From contig BLJB01000067.1 in assembly GCA_013423325.1 (NCBI GenBank), positions 1 to 64,000 on the forward strand: 64,000 nucleotides of DNA, in the 5' to 3' direction. This document shows, piece by piece, positions 42,368 to 54,400 of this stretch. A program made the position numbers and the translations under genes. The notes beneath the pieces were generated by a model that saw only the letters and a program-made list of their open reading frames with translations, was not told where the DNA came from and did no database searches. Every line of letters starts with the position of its first letter. Position 1 is the stretch's first letter. Source of the stretch: Usnea hakonensis. Its lineage: Eukaryota > Ascomycota > Lecanoromycetes > Lecanorales > Parmeliaceae.

Positions 42368-43576
42368 TAATACACAGATAGCCCCCCAATCATGAAACTA
42401 CCAAACTCGCGATTGTAAGGTCTCCCCATGCCTTCATCGTAGACTGCGAATTCCACCGTCTGTTCCACAGTACCTCCGCCCTGACTAGCAGTGATACGGG
42501 TGGGCTATAAAAGCTCCTCTGCAGTTGCTCTCCAACTTACCATTGGAAACAGCAAAGTTAAAGCGCCTAAAATAGCGACACCACCTGGTTATCTGTAATA
42601 CTAGCCCCCTGTATTCGGCACCGATAGAAGTCTTCCTAGCATTGGCCAAGGCCCAAAAGCATTCCCTTTTCGGCTTACATTACTGAACACATATTTGCCC
42701 ACTATCGGGCTGCGGAATGGATGCATCAGTGTTCAGCACTTCGATAGAAGAGACGGCGGACATGAACGGCGGACGTCTTACATACTTACGAACAACAAAC
42801 CTGCATCGGGGTCCGGTGATTCTTGCAGTGAACGAACGGCCCCAATGTTGAGCAGTGCTCTCAATGCTATTCTTGATGATGAAACCATCTTCGTAGCATA
42901 TAGAGTGTGGCACAGGCATGTTGTGGAGAATGAAAGATTGTTGGTTATTCGTAAAAATGGAATTTTTTAGCGTCCTTTCAATGCGCCACCCAATAGGGTC
43001 AATGGGAAATAGATATGTGTGTATATGTGATTACGCGGTCTTAATTCAGGGGCTAGCATCCCAAACAGAGGCTTGGCGGTGTAGGTTCAATGACCTCAGC
43101 GCCAGGAAAAGTTCCATATTTATGGGAGATGTATGGCCCAGGCATTAAGGGCTTTCTTACAGCTGGGGGGCTACTCGGTAATTAAGAACAGTCGTGAACA
43201 TCTTCAGTGAAAGGTCTCAATATTCGGTGTATATACGAGACCATGCAAGGTTTTGACAGACATCAATAGTCGCTTTTCGTGGAAGTGTGAAGGGGTAGGA
43301 GTGGACTTCAAGACAAGATGGACTTGAAATATATTAAGTACGGAGATCAATTTGTCACTTGGCTTCAGCTAGAGATATTTGTACCGTTGAGGGTTGTCTT
43401 ATCTCTTCCGCGTTGAGTACGGCCTCTTTTGCCGTCCGTTACCAAGCTGATTAGCGATGAGAAGCGATGAATGTAGGTCAGTCCGGAATTGTACACAATC
43501 GGCTAATTTGCATCTCATTTCCGAACAGACAAGCAGATTTAGAGCCCGCCATTGCAAATGAGGCATCTCTCACCGT
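42368..43576. other. Intergenic, no gene recognised
   Basis: About 1.2 kb. A minus-strand frame (42680-42919) reads like ordinary protein (GFIIKNSIESTAQHWGRSF) but belongs to no family I know and has no clear start; it could be a gene fragment. Otherwise nothing. Confidence 0.35.
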
Positions 43577-45398
43577 TTAGTACCCACTCTCCATGGCGAA
43601 GTTCATCCTGCCCTGCGCCTTGCGCAGACGCTTTCCGAATAGACCTAAAGCCAGAATTATGAAACCGGCCGCAGCGGTAATAGCTGTCTGCACCGCAAAC
43701 GTACCGATAGGTCCGGATCGAGAGACCCAATTAATCTCAATGTAGGTAGCCATGAAGCCGCCCATGGTCCTTCCCATGGTGATCCACGCGCCAACCTCTC
43801 CGCTCCCTTCGGGATACGCGTCCAAGAGGTATGCGTTTAGCGCCACAGTTGCGATCATGATGCCGGCGACCTGTCCGGCGAAGAATACGGCGAGCACCAT
43901 ATAGTGGTATGTGTTCCGTAGTGCGAAACCAAGGATGAGGATTGATACGGCCATTATGGGGGATGCGAGCCAGATGATGATCAAGCGGGCCTCTGGTTCA
44001 ATGTGGCTGGAGTGCCGACGCATGTAAAAGCTGCCTATTGAGTCATGAAGCCAGTGACCTAGGACTGCGCCAACAAAGGCGCCGATAATGGGGGCGAAGT
44101 AGAAGAAGCCTGGATTGGGACTTAGGCTCTCTTTCTCACTTACGGTTGAGTGGAGCAGCGTAAACGGACTTACCCAGGTTGTAAGGTGTGAACTTGTAGA
44201 TGCTAGTCAGCCAAATGGAGATAGTTGTGTTGACGCCTATGATCCATGCGTAATTTAGGAAGTAATAGATGGTACATAGGAGTACGGGAAGCTTCGAGAT
44301 GGCAATTACAGGACGCCTTAGGGCTTGAACGAAAGTCTGTCTAGAATAGCGACTTCGCCACTGCTCGACGCCGATGAGTCTAAGCAGCCGCGACTTGGGC
44401 ACTGGTTGCTGATCCATTGCTAGATTACGATTGTATATTGTCTCATCCATCAGGCCGACAATAAGAAGCCAGCATAGAGCCGAGAAACCAGTGTTTACCC
44501 AATATGCATTAGGCCATGATTCTTTATTGATTATGAATGCTGTGATTAGAGGGCCAAGATAGGGTGACGCAATTATGCCACTAGACCAGATGTTGATTTT
44601 GCGTCTAGAAAGAGATCAGAAAATTCGCCAAAACACTGTCAGTATGGGCATTGAGAATATATCGTACGGGTGCTCGTGGAAGAAGAACATGTCTTGGATG
44701 AACATTAGGCCGCCCTATAGTGCAGGAACTAGTCGGCGCGTGTCTTATCCACTGGGGTTTTCGAAGAATGCTTACCGCTTGTGCAGCTGTAGAAAAGAAT
44801 CCGTTCAGGATGCGCGCTCCCACGTACGAATTGAAACTCGATGCAGCTGCGCACCAAGCAGAAGTGCCCAGGGCCATAGACGTAAAGAAAACAAGCACTG
44901 GCATTCGACCAAAGTAGGCAGAGAGAAGCACGGTGAATAGTCCGCCAACTCCCAGACAAAATAGATTTCCGACCAGATTATGCTGAATAGTATTTTGGGA
45001 CTTATCCCACTGACTGCTTTTCATTAGCGGTATTTGTCTGAGGGCTTCTCCAGCGCGACGTACACAGCCTGTGGAAGCAAAGCAACGACACCGATGCTCG
45101 ACCCAAAATCCGGCAAGAAAGCAGCCACAGTGATGACCAAAAGAATGACATGCTTCTTGAGACGACTCCAATTAAGAGGGTCATTAGGGTCGCTTGAGGG
45201 TTGTGGGATTAGAACAGTCTTCCCATCCTGAGCGGTTTGCAAGCCCTGCCCCTCCGCCCCGAGTTCCTTGACATGGAGGATATGGGCGTTGATGTCGCCC
45301 TCTGTGTCACTCGGATCCTGTCGCGGCTTCTTGGCATTTTCGATAGGGATGAGACTTTTCTCAACTGGGCTATTTGTTGAGTCGTCAGAAGGTGGCAT
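43577..45398 (-). CDS. MFS transporter, drug:H+ antiporter-like
   Basis: Five exons (45398-45064, 45016-44776, 44714-44668, 44604-44174, 44109-43577) keep frame and give 528 residues. The N-terminal cytosolic region carries DPNDPLNWSRLKKH, typical of fungal DHA1-like transporters. Membrane segments follow, then GNLFCLGVGGLFTV, FGRMPVLVF, GGLMFIQDMFFFHEHPRKI across two junctions, and SPYLGPLITAFI. A long central loop precedes the second half. The C-terminal half contains YFAPIIGAFVGAVLGHW and AYPEGSGEVGAWITMGRTMGG. Plasma-membrane export of small molecules is the family expectation. It lies 476 bases downstream of an O-methyltransferase pseudogene on the same strand. Confidence 0.87.
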
Positions 45399-45874
45399 GG
45401 TGCATCAATTGAGAAACTAAGGCAAGAAGGATTGTCAGATGCAGCAAGTAAATGAGATGAAGGAAAGAGCGATTTTCCCACTTCATGCAGGGGCTTCGGC
45501 GGGGACGGCTTATGCTACATTTAGCGTCTCGACGTGCAGTTGGCCACCTATGTAATCAAGTCCATATCTTGCGACTAGCAAACTCACATTTCAAACGAGG
45601 CGTCGATTTTAAATCTAATACAAAATCTAGAACGACCCTGGTAAAAGGGTTTCGACCAATAGGAACGTCCAGAATTAACAAGAGTAGTGCTAGCGTTGAC
45701 GATTGCTGTATGCCCGCAATAGAGAGAATTTTCGTGTTTCAGGAGTCCTGAACTACAGCGAACGAGCGTTCACCCATGGCTCTACACCTGCATTGATAGG
45801 TAAAAACCCATTATATAGCCTAGCTGCGCAAGTTGGACAGCCAGATATTGAAGACTCCAAGCTCATAGTGGTTT
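45399..45874. other. Short intergenic
   Basis: 476 bases between the MFS start and the 3' end of the O-methyltransferase pseudogene. It holds the MFS promoter. Nothing else recognised. Confidence 0.4.
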
Positions 45875-47329
45875 TCATCCTTTAAGTTGGCGTTCGATGA
45901 TTTGCTCATAGCCTGAGTCTACTCCCCAAACTTTGATTATCTCCAGACCAGACGCCGCTAACAGGGTCTCCCATTAGTGCCGCGTGCGTTCCATTCCTGA
46001 GGCATACATCATCATCAAGAAGTCCATCGAGGACCCGCGAAGTGACGCGCCTGTGTTGAGGAGTACGAAGTCATCGATCAGTATCCTCGCGTAAACCTTC
46101 TCCATCGATTTTGCCACGTTGGTCAGGATCGTCTGACAATGCTCATCCGACCAGTCATGGCAGATGTTGCGAAAGTAGTACGCGCGAGCGCCTGTAGTAC
46201 CGATCAATCGTATCAGTACTGCGAGTCAAGGCAAGGTCAGATACCTACTTACCTTTGACCGGCTGCGGAGTGAAGAAATCTTATGGCATAAGCTCGATAT
46301 CTGGAAGAGGGTTTTTTCGGACCCTTTCAATCATAGATGGAAGATCTTGGAGTATCAGGCGACCTGGTATGTCAGGATGAGCTCCATGAAAGCTTGCCAC
46401 CTCACGGCCCTTGTTACCACCAACATCAACAAGCAGTACAGCTTGAGGATCAGTCTTTGTGTTGGGTCCAAGGATGCTGGCCATTGGGAACATCTTGTAC
46501 CAGAGACTGTGTCCCTTCCGCCGCTCTGCCATATACTCATCAAAATCTCTTCTGTCTTCTGGATATTTTTCAAAATAAATCCCAGAATTTTACATGGTGT
46601 CCGTTAGTGAAAACGCTATCCTCTGGCCGTGTGGGAAACTGGTGAAAACCAGTTTGACGCATATACTGAGGTAGTATCGCTCCAATTGGGAAGAACAGAT
46701 CATTGCTTGACCGAGGTTTCAGCGAGGTCACCACCCATATCTTGAGTGAAAACGAACTGATGTCTTTCTCCACCACCCATACCAGGTGTATCTAATAGGT
46801 ATGTCACTTCATTAGCAGCGTACTCGCTTTCCCCTACTTCGTCGAACGCACGTAACGAGCCGCATAATTCGACTGTACCATTTTTATTGATTAGCAGCCA
46901 AGCAATTTACCTCTCGCGCAATGTTGTACTTATAAGTAGCTTGTCGAAGCCCGACGCCTTTGACAAAGCTTCCGCCGTGATTGATTTGCCGTTGCTTGCA
47001 CCTATGGCTTGCAGCAGAACAGCCTCGATGGCCATTCTCACTGCAGAATTCCGGCACGGCTAAGAGAAGTGGGTTATATCAGCACGTACGTCTAGGCTAG
47101 CAGCGATCTGATGCTTGTTGAAAGAAAAGAGCAACTCGAAGTGCCTTACCTCAAATCGAAACCTCATCAAAGTCTCTGCCGGCTTTTCTGCTGCAAGTGT
47201 TAACTTTTGGATTGATTCAAGTAAGTTGTAATGGGCTCGGCCAGTGCCATGCGTGTCATCTTGCGCTGCCTTGTTGACATCCTCAAGAGCTTGAGAGAAC
47301 GATAAATTTCTCGTTACTGCGGAGGGCAT
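45875..47329 (-). pseudogene. SAM-dependent O-methyltransferase pseudogene
   Basis: Spliced by eye, the minus strand gives a fungal family-2 O-methyltransferase. The N-terminal dimerisation part has LSFSQALEDVNKAAQ and VRMAIEAVLLQAIGASNGKS. Then come FDEVGESEYAANEVTYLLDT, FFPIGAILPQYMRQTGFHQF, the SAM loop LLVDVGGNKGREVA, LQDLPSMIERV, and the catalytic-His region YYFRNICHDWSDEH. Two in-frame TAA codons break it: 46281-46283 (between ELMP and DFFTPQPVKG, where Tyr is expected) and 45974-45976 (between ERTRH and WETLLAASGLE, where Gln is expected). The frame is otherwise intact to a natural stop at 45875. The second stop fits a C-to-T change. Recent loss of function is likely, barring assembly error. 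Confidence 0.8.
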
Positions 47330-48624
47330 TGCTATTGGCTGCGTATGGTGCCTAAGAAAGGATAGTCTATCACGAGAATTCAAGGATGCGGAGATTGCGA
47401 GGGCGCGGTGTAACGAGCTTCACGGCTTAGAAAGGGCTGTTCATATACTGAATTCTGATCACGAGTCGGGTGATTTAAGACGGTAGTATCGTGTCTTGCA
47501 GACGATTGGGTTCTGTTTCTTACCGAATGAATTATGTCCGTCTCACACCTGCGCGCAAGTTTTGCCGAACGTAAGTTTGATTAAAGACGAGTTTCAAAAA
47601 GCAATGGCCCAAGCTGTAACGTCTGATAGACATCTGAGAGATGCGAAGATTGAAATGCCAAAAGCAATTTGCATTATGCTGGGCTGAGTGTTTGTACCTT
47701 AGCGATGGCATCGTAGAGTAAGTCTGGTACTAGTGGCAGCTGCGGGTGCTTCGAGACATTATATTTGTTTTGGTCCTCTTGGCGATGCTATTCTGCGGTA
47801 GAAAGCTCAGCCGTCTTGGTAAAGTGGCTTAAGGTGCGGTCATGCGCCTTTTTAGTCTTTGGCCCAACGTTCACAAACCTCGCAAATTCTTAACCACTTG
47901 AGACCCATAGCTCAATTCCATGGTTTGCGCCCTGTCTCAAAGGTGTGGAAGGGCTGGAAATGGAACGCGCGGTGCGAAAGTTAGGGAGAAAGCGGCGTAA
48001 GAGCTGCCGGATCTTCCTCGTATATCGAGCACTTTGCGAATGCTTCATTTCCAATTACTGCTCTCATTTGTCACACCACCGACCAACCCCTAGTCCAAGG
48101 CACACGGCGGGTATAGTTGTAAGTGGCTGGACTATCTCACCACGAGGGGTAGGCTACCTAGTGGCCTGAAGAGGTATATCCAAAGCCTCGGCGCTAATAC
48201 AGACCCCCTATTTTGCTATTGAGATCTGGATTAAGAACTTAGCTTTCTATATGTACAGAAGTGGATGGGCAGACGAAAAAGAATTGCAATGGCTGTGAAA
48301 GAGATAAATCGACTGGATTATGATTGCAAGGAAGGAAGCAGTATCTCATGGTACACACTCTCGCCATGGCCCATGTCAGAATTTGGATTCTTATATCATC
48401 TCAAGGCATGAACTAGACATTTTCAATGGAAGTGAAAACACCTGAGTCCACCGTCTCGATCAATCTACCTGCTACTACGGAAATAAGGTACGTCAATATT
48501 AGAAACGAGTAGCTCAATCAGCTGGAGGGACCGAAAGTTATAAATGCTAGTGTACACGCCAGATAATATAAGAGTCCTCATTCTTCTATCGCCGCTTGTA
48601 AGCATATTCCTAAGTTTGTTTCTA
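47330..48624. other. Intergenic, no gene recognised
   Basis: About 1.3 kb between the O-methyltransferase pseudogene and the nested repeat block. No domain or splice-consistent frame seen. Confidence 0.4.
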
Positions 48625-48677
48625 TCCCATCCACCGGCAAAGTGGGCGTAAAAGTCTTGGCACCAACCACCAAAATC

Positions 48678-48835
48678 TGTTGAAAACTAGGTATCTGGAT
48701 GTTCAAGAGGCATTGATTAATCTCCAGAAACTCCCCTGGAACAGTCCTACTTATCATACAATTTGGGTGGCTAGGCCGACCCCTGCCAAGAGAAGGCTGG
48801 GAATCCAACACAAGCGAAATTGCCAATTTCCAATA
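48678..48835. repeat. LTR-like direct repeat, left copy
   Basis: 158 bp, identical base for base to 49493-49650 by eye. Begins TGTTGAAAAC, ends TTTCCAATA. Identity of the two copies implies recent insertion or conversion. Confidence 0.8.
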
Positions 48836-48870
48836 CTCCCCTTTCCCAGCTTTCTCATGGCCAAATCAAG

Positions 48871-48948
48871 TCCACCAAATCCACCAAATCCACCAAATCC
48901 AGTCACAAATGAAGCTTTTGAAGTCCAATCCACCAAATCCACCAAATG
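48871..48948 (+). repeat. 9-bp minisatellite, TCCACCAAA unit
   Basis: Tandem copies of TCCACCAAA at 48871-48900 and again at 48929-48948, separated by a short unrelated spacer. They lie inside the TRIM-like element. Confidence 0.85.
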
Positions 48949-48963
48949 AAGCTATTCAAACAT

Positions 48964-49134
48964 CCGACAGGCCCACCCTTAGGCCGTCACCGACAAGCCC
49001 CCCTTGGCTGTCACCGAAGCAAGAGCAATTCCGACAGGCCTCATCCATATCCGGCCGTCACCGACAGGCTCCCCTAGCCGTCACCGACAGGCCTCCCCTT
49101 AGGCCGTCACCGACAGGCCCCTCTGGCCGTCACC
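48964..49134 (+). repeat. GC-rich minisatellite, GTCACCGACAGGC-type unit
   Basis: About six imperfect copies of a roughly 25-30-bp unit containing GGCCGTCACCGACAGGC and a short C/T-rich tail. They lie inside the TRIM-like element. Degenerate copies may continue to about 49205. Confidence 0.8.
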
Positions 49135-49492
49135 ATTGCTCTGCTTCAAAAATCTCTTTGTATCTCTCGTCTTGGGCCCCTCTGGCCTTGACCAATAAGC
49201 CCTTCTGGCTCAAAATCCTCTTCATATCTCTCTTCTCAATTGGCTGTTGATCTGTAGCCCTCCACGATATTCCTATTGACCATTCCAAATCCCGCTGACC
49301 TCGTTAAACCCGTAAAAAACCCTGTGGGAAAAGAGGGAAGAGTGCCAGCAACACCGTAATTCTAACTCTCGACGTTGTTTAGGAGGAAATATGTACTGCG
49401 ATAGTATAGATTTTCTGTTACCTAGATTAGTCTTAATAGAAGCTGGCATCATAGCGACTTAGCCTGTATGCCCTGCGACCGGGCTCATAACC

Positions 49493-49650
49493 TGTTGAAA
49501 ACTAGGTATCTGGATGTTCAAGAGGCATTGATTAATCTCCAGAAACTCCCCTGGAACAGTCCTACTTATCATACAATTTGGGTGGCTAGGCCGACCCCTG
49601 CCAAGAGAAGGCTGGGAATCCAACACAAGCGAAATTGCCAATTTCCAATA
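49493..49650. repeat. LTR-like direct repeat, right copy
   Basis: 158 bp identical to 48678-48835; followed directly by the AAATC target duplication. Confidence 0.8.
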
Positions 49651-49865
49651 AAATCTCTTTCAACGATATATTGATTTTTTGAAACAGCATTAATAGGTAA
49701 AAATTTTGGTTACAAAATTATAGATCTTCTTAAAAAGAACTACTTTTATATGGACTACTTTTTTGTAAATGTGGTTATTATTAAAGTATAGCGAGTTTAA
49801 AAAAACGACTCATTTTTGTGTTCGGTCGCTTACCCCTGAGTTTTACGCCCTGCCGGTGGATGGGA

Positions 49866-51418
49866 TAGCAATCATTGCCTCACGCATTTAGCATCTACAA
49901 TGCAATATGCAATGTAATAGGAGTAATTTTAAGCGCTAGGATCATAAAGGAGAGACCTCTATATGTTCTTCTAAGGCCAGATTTATTACTCCTTTGAGCT
50001 CCAATACCTTCCATTCTTCGTATCTCTCACGAATGTCCTAGTAGCTCAAGCATACTCTATCACGTGAATAGCCTATCTTCCACTGCTGCCAATGGAGCCA
50101 CAGGGATGAAATGGTCATCAATCTGTCTTTTGAGACTGTATATGTCTACTGTTTGTATCTCGAGTCGTGGATGAATTTTTGCAGGATTATACTCGACGCT
50201 GGTCATAAAATTCCTAAATCTCCGCCCTGGAGGGCCAATCCACGTCATGGTGATGTTACCAGCTACGCAATTGGAGTACTAGTGGCTACCCGCTAGCATT
50301 AATGGCATTGCCGAATTCTCTTCTAGCCGTATAATTGGAAATTGGAACTGCGAATATGTCAACAATTCGGCTCCTACTATGTATTTGGGCTTTCTTATAT
50401 TACAAGAATTTGGACGGCGTCAGTCTGTGGTGGATACCTATAAATAAACCTTTACCGCAAAAACCAGCTGACCAAATCACCTTCGCTCTCCACATCGTTT
50501 GTTTCCCCTAGCTAGTAGATGTAGCCACAAGTGACTTTAAGGCCCGATATCGAAACTGTCCTTCAGACTTACCGTGAGTTCATGCCAACAGGGCGACGAG
50601 CACACTGGAGAGAGTCATCGAGTTTGCTACGCATAGGTCATATTACCAATTAATAGACGACTGCCAACCGGTGGCAAAACGCCCTCCTCATTCCTATTGC
50701 TAACCCCCTTCTACAGAGTATACATTGATTAACATAGCATCATTAGACGCATTCGTAGTTTATAGCTCCCGAGGACCCAGAAACCGAGTAGTAACACAAC
50801 CACCAAAAATTTCGAAAGCCTGTTGCTGAGTGCACTTCCTCGAGTTTCTCAACTCCTCATAGCAGGGATCTGCTCCCCTTTCAAGGCCGGCTCTATGCTC
50901 CAAGCAACTTGCCAGCGTACAATGGGCGTGGGTTGACATTAGAGTATCTGCAAGCAGACCCTTTTACCCACCCCATCGAAACATTGAAAGATGTATAGCG
51001 CTCTGACGGCCGGACAAATCACCAGAAGGAGAATCTACTTACTACGTCTTGCTAAGCTAGTATCTCAGTCCAAGTCGGCATAGTGGTCTTCTCAGGTGAG
51101 TATCGGGAATCGTAGTATGGCGTTGGGAACTTTACGTTCGGTAATGCAATTGAGATAGTGAGGATTCGACTTTAGTCGTGTATTCGGGCGGTGATCTCTA
51201 GTGCAAGGGTGGGACGAATGCGACGTTGTGCACTGATTGTCATTGATAGATGGGCCGTCGGTGAGTGCTGGCTGTTACATGGTTTCGGGGGATGCGATGG
51301 GTTGAAAAGATAGGAAATGAGATGTGATGTGAATATCTTCTGACTACCTAGGGATGATAAGACTTCCTGAGCACCGCTTTCCCTCACAGCGGCTTCACCG
51401 CCTCCGCTGACGCTTTCT
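49866..51418. other. Intergenic, no gene recognised
   Basis: About 1.55 kb downstream of the NLR gene. No recognisable coding, repeat or RNA feature. Confidence 0.4.
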
Positions 51419-54400
51419 CTACAGGGATCCAGGTAACGGGTCTGCACGGCTGTCCAGTAGCAGCTTCGCTACTCCCTCGTGCCCATAATTCGTGGCATAG
51501 TCTAGCGGCGTCCACCCACCCTTACATTGAGATTCCGGGTCCGCGCCTTTGTCCAGCAATAGCTTCACTACCCCTTCCCATCCTTGCTCTGCAGCGTATA
51601 ATAGCGGTGTCCCACCAGTCTCAGATTTAGTCTCTAGCTCTGCGCCTTTCTCCAGCAGCAGCTTCACGACCCCCTCCTTTCCTTTCATTGCAGCATATGA
51701 TAGCGGTGTTTGAAAATCCCAAGATCTAGTCTCTAGCTCAGCGCCTTTCTCTAGCAGTAGCTTGGTTGCCACGTCGTGTCCACCCTGTGCAGCATATGAT
51801 AATGGCGTCCGACCAGCTAGATCTCTAGTGTGTAGCTTAGCGCCTTTCTCCAGTAATAGCTTCACCATATCCTCAAATCCACATCTTGCGGCACATGTTA
51901 GCGGTGTCTGACCAAGGTATCTGGTCTCTAGCTCAGCACATTTCTCTAGCAGTAGCTTCACTATTTCCTCATGACCCGTCTCTACAGCACGTAAGAGCGC
52001 CGTCCCACCATAAAGTGCGTCCTCTGACTCCAGGTCTGCACCTTTTTCAAGTAGCAGCTTCACTATTCCCTCATCACCCCTGTTTACAGCATAACATAGC
52101 GAAGTTTTACGATAATATTTGTCCTCAAGCTCCATATCTGCACCTTTTTCAAGTAGCAGCTTCACTATTCCCTCATCACCCCTCTGTATAGCATGGAATA
52201 GCGAAGTTTCACCACCATATGCGTGCTTATACTCCATATCTGCACCTTTTTCAAGTAGCAGCTTTACCATTCCCTCATGACCCTCATTTACAGCACGCAA
52301 TAGCGGCGAAGAAAAAAATTGATCATTGATGTTCGGCTTAGCGCCTTCCTCTAATAGCATCTTCACCATCGCTTCCTGTCTATTGTATACCGCATAGAAT
52401 AGCGGCGTCCAATGTATCGTGTCTTTCAATTCTAGGCCATCATGATTCTTGAGCAAGGCTATTATCGTTTCCGTCAGTCCGAAGTATGCCGCGAGGTGTA
52501 GTCCTGTCACTTTCCTTGGCGGATCTGCACTGTTGAGTCTGTGGTAGTCTCTGGTGGCCGTTATAGCATGAAAGGAGCTTGAAACTTTGACTTCGCTGTC
52601 AAAAAATAATTCAACCAAATGTTCCACCTCCGTCGAAATCATGCGAGCATGGTATCCCCAGTTCCGTGCCGCGTAGTCATAGAGCGGATTCTGCTGGAGC
52701 CGATCCTCAAACTCGCTCTCGCAGACCGCATTCTCAAAGACACTGAATGACAGATACGTAACACAAGTCTTCGTAATTTCGACCTCAGCTGTTGGAAACC
52801 AAAATTTCTGTGTTTGTTCGAAATATTCTTGCGTTGTATAATGGACTAATCTGATAATGCCGCTTTCTTCGTCGACCGTGACTAATCCAGCACAAAATGT
52901 GACCATGTCCTCTATCTCTGGAACTTTGTGTTCGTTCAATTCGCTTTCGCCAGTCTTCACAGCAAGAGCATGCTGAAGCTCACGTGTTGTCAGTGGCCTC
53001 TTTGCGCAAATTATCCATGATAGGACCTGATGGGCGAGCTTCTTAAAATCGATGACTTGGCCGTTGATCCGCTCCATAATATCTCGATACACGTCTTTGT
53101 ACCGATTGGATCTTGCGGAGAGGCTGTCCAAGGCTTCCTCGACATGAAATCTTGTCGTCTTTGTTTCTATTGAGTCGAAATAGAGTTGTGCTAACAGAAA
53201 CCTAAGAGACTATTAAACTTCGGATCAAAGACGACAATACGAAAAACGTACATTCCATCAACTGCTTTAATGATCTTCGTTTTGATGCCTTCAGGCAATC
53301 TTCTGAGGAACTGTCGACTCGACCGCGATATACGACCCTCTAGATAATTCTTCACATCTTCATCATGGGCGCGGATGTCCAACCGTGTATACTCCTTGAA
53401 AATCTCGGTCACTTCTGGGATAGGTCTTGAAGTCGCAAAAATGTTTACTTTACATTTTCGCTGGAGTTTGAACATCTCTGATAGCAACATTGATCGACTG
53501 CCTTCGGATTCGTCAAGTGCATCGACAACAACGAAGACCCTTGAATACATAGCAGCTACAGAATAGAGAGCTCTGCAGATGTCTTCAAAAGAGGGTCGTG
53601 TCTGATTCTGTTTATGCCGATCGTAGAGTTCTTGCACACTGACAGGCAAGGAAGATTGGTTCTGGGCTAATTGTTTTAGGAGACATTTTAGTAAGTCATG
53701 GATAGTCTGCTCATCTTTCTGCCGGAAGTTACAGTAGATGTATGCAATTCCTATGGTTGAATCTTTCTGAAACCTTGTGACAAGATTGTCCACCACGATT
53801 GATGTTAGAATTGTCTTCCCGGCTCCAGGTATACCTGGACAGAACAATACCTGCTGTTTCTTTTCTAGCCAACTCTGATATTTCTTAGAGTCTAGAAGCC
53901 ATTGGCCTGTTCCCGCCTGTCGTCTTCCGAGAAAGTCGCTTTGCTGAGAGCCGTACTCAATTGGCGTGAGCCATCTGAGTATTTTAAGATGTTCCTCTCG
54001 ATTGGACTTGGATCTTGATGTTTCAATATTTTCTTTGACTGCAGATACAATTCTATGAACTACATCTGGAATTAGAAGCTCGATACCTCCTTGAGACAGA
54101 GGCTGAACAACGACTAACCGCTAGAGAGAGTTTCTTCGATAGATTTCTCAGCTTTGAGCTTGTTTGGCGCGATTTGATCTAAAAGATCTCTCGTGTATGC
54201 TGCTGCTGCCATTGCCGCATATCCTTGCCACTCTTTGTTTTTATGGGAGTCCGAATAGTCGCATATGCCACGAATAACCAGACAGGGAAAGTGGTTCATC
54301 AAACCCGCCGCTTCCATTTCAAAACACAAAACGCCCTTTTTTTCTGCAAGTCTATCCCGAATCAAAGCGTCCTTCATCAGCTGGTTCGCTGATGCAATCA

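Larger units (their letters stand above)
48678..49650. mobile_element. TRIM-like LTR element, 973 bp
   Basis: Two identical 158-bp direct repeats (48678-48835 and 49493-49650) enclose 657 bp without coding capacity. The whole is flanked by AAATC on both sides (48673-48677 and 49651-49655), a 5-bp target duplication as expected for LTR retroelements. Repeats begin TGTTG but end AATA rather than CA, and I see no clear primer-binding site or polypurine tract. The inside consists largely of minisatellites. Confidence 0.6.
48625..49865 (-). mobile_element. TA-flanked MITE (copy 2) interrupted by a TRIM-like element
   Basis: The termini TCCCATCCACCGGC and its inverted copy are flanked by TA on each side, as in Tc1/mariner-type elements. 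Inverted similarity continues about 50 bases (GGGCGTAAAA, then CCAAAAT or ACAAAAAT). The left 53 bases (48625-48677) and right 210 bases (49656-49865) together make 263 bp, matching copy 1 at 42106-42367. Between them sits an LTR-type insertion. No transposase frame. Confidence 0.7.

Noticed and set aside
46700..46870. Apparent frameshift in the O-methyltransferase
   Set aside because: The apparent shifts disappear when two GT-AG introns are placed; only the two nonsense codons remain as lesions.
48871..49134. Tandem repeats considered as a CRISPR array
   Set aside because: Units are directly adjacent without unique spacers, are eukaryotic minisatellites, and lie inside a mobile element.
54066..54118. 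Apparent frameshift between the PNP and NACHT parts of the NLR gene
   Set aside because: A 53-base intron with GTTAGT donor, CTAAT branch site and CAG acceptor restores the frame exactly, so it is one gene, not two.
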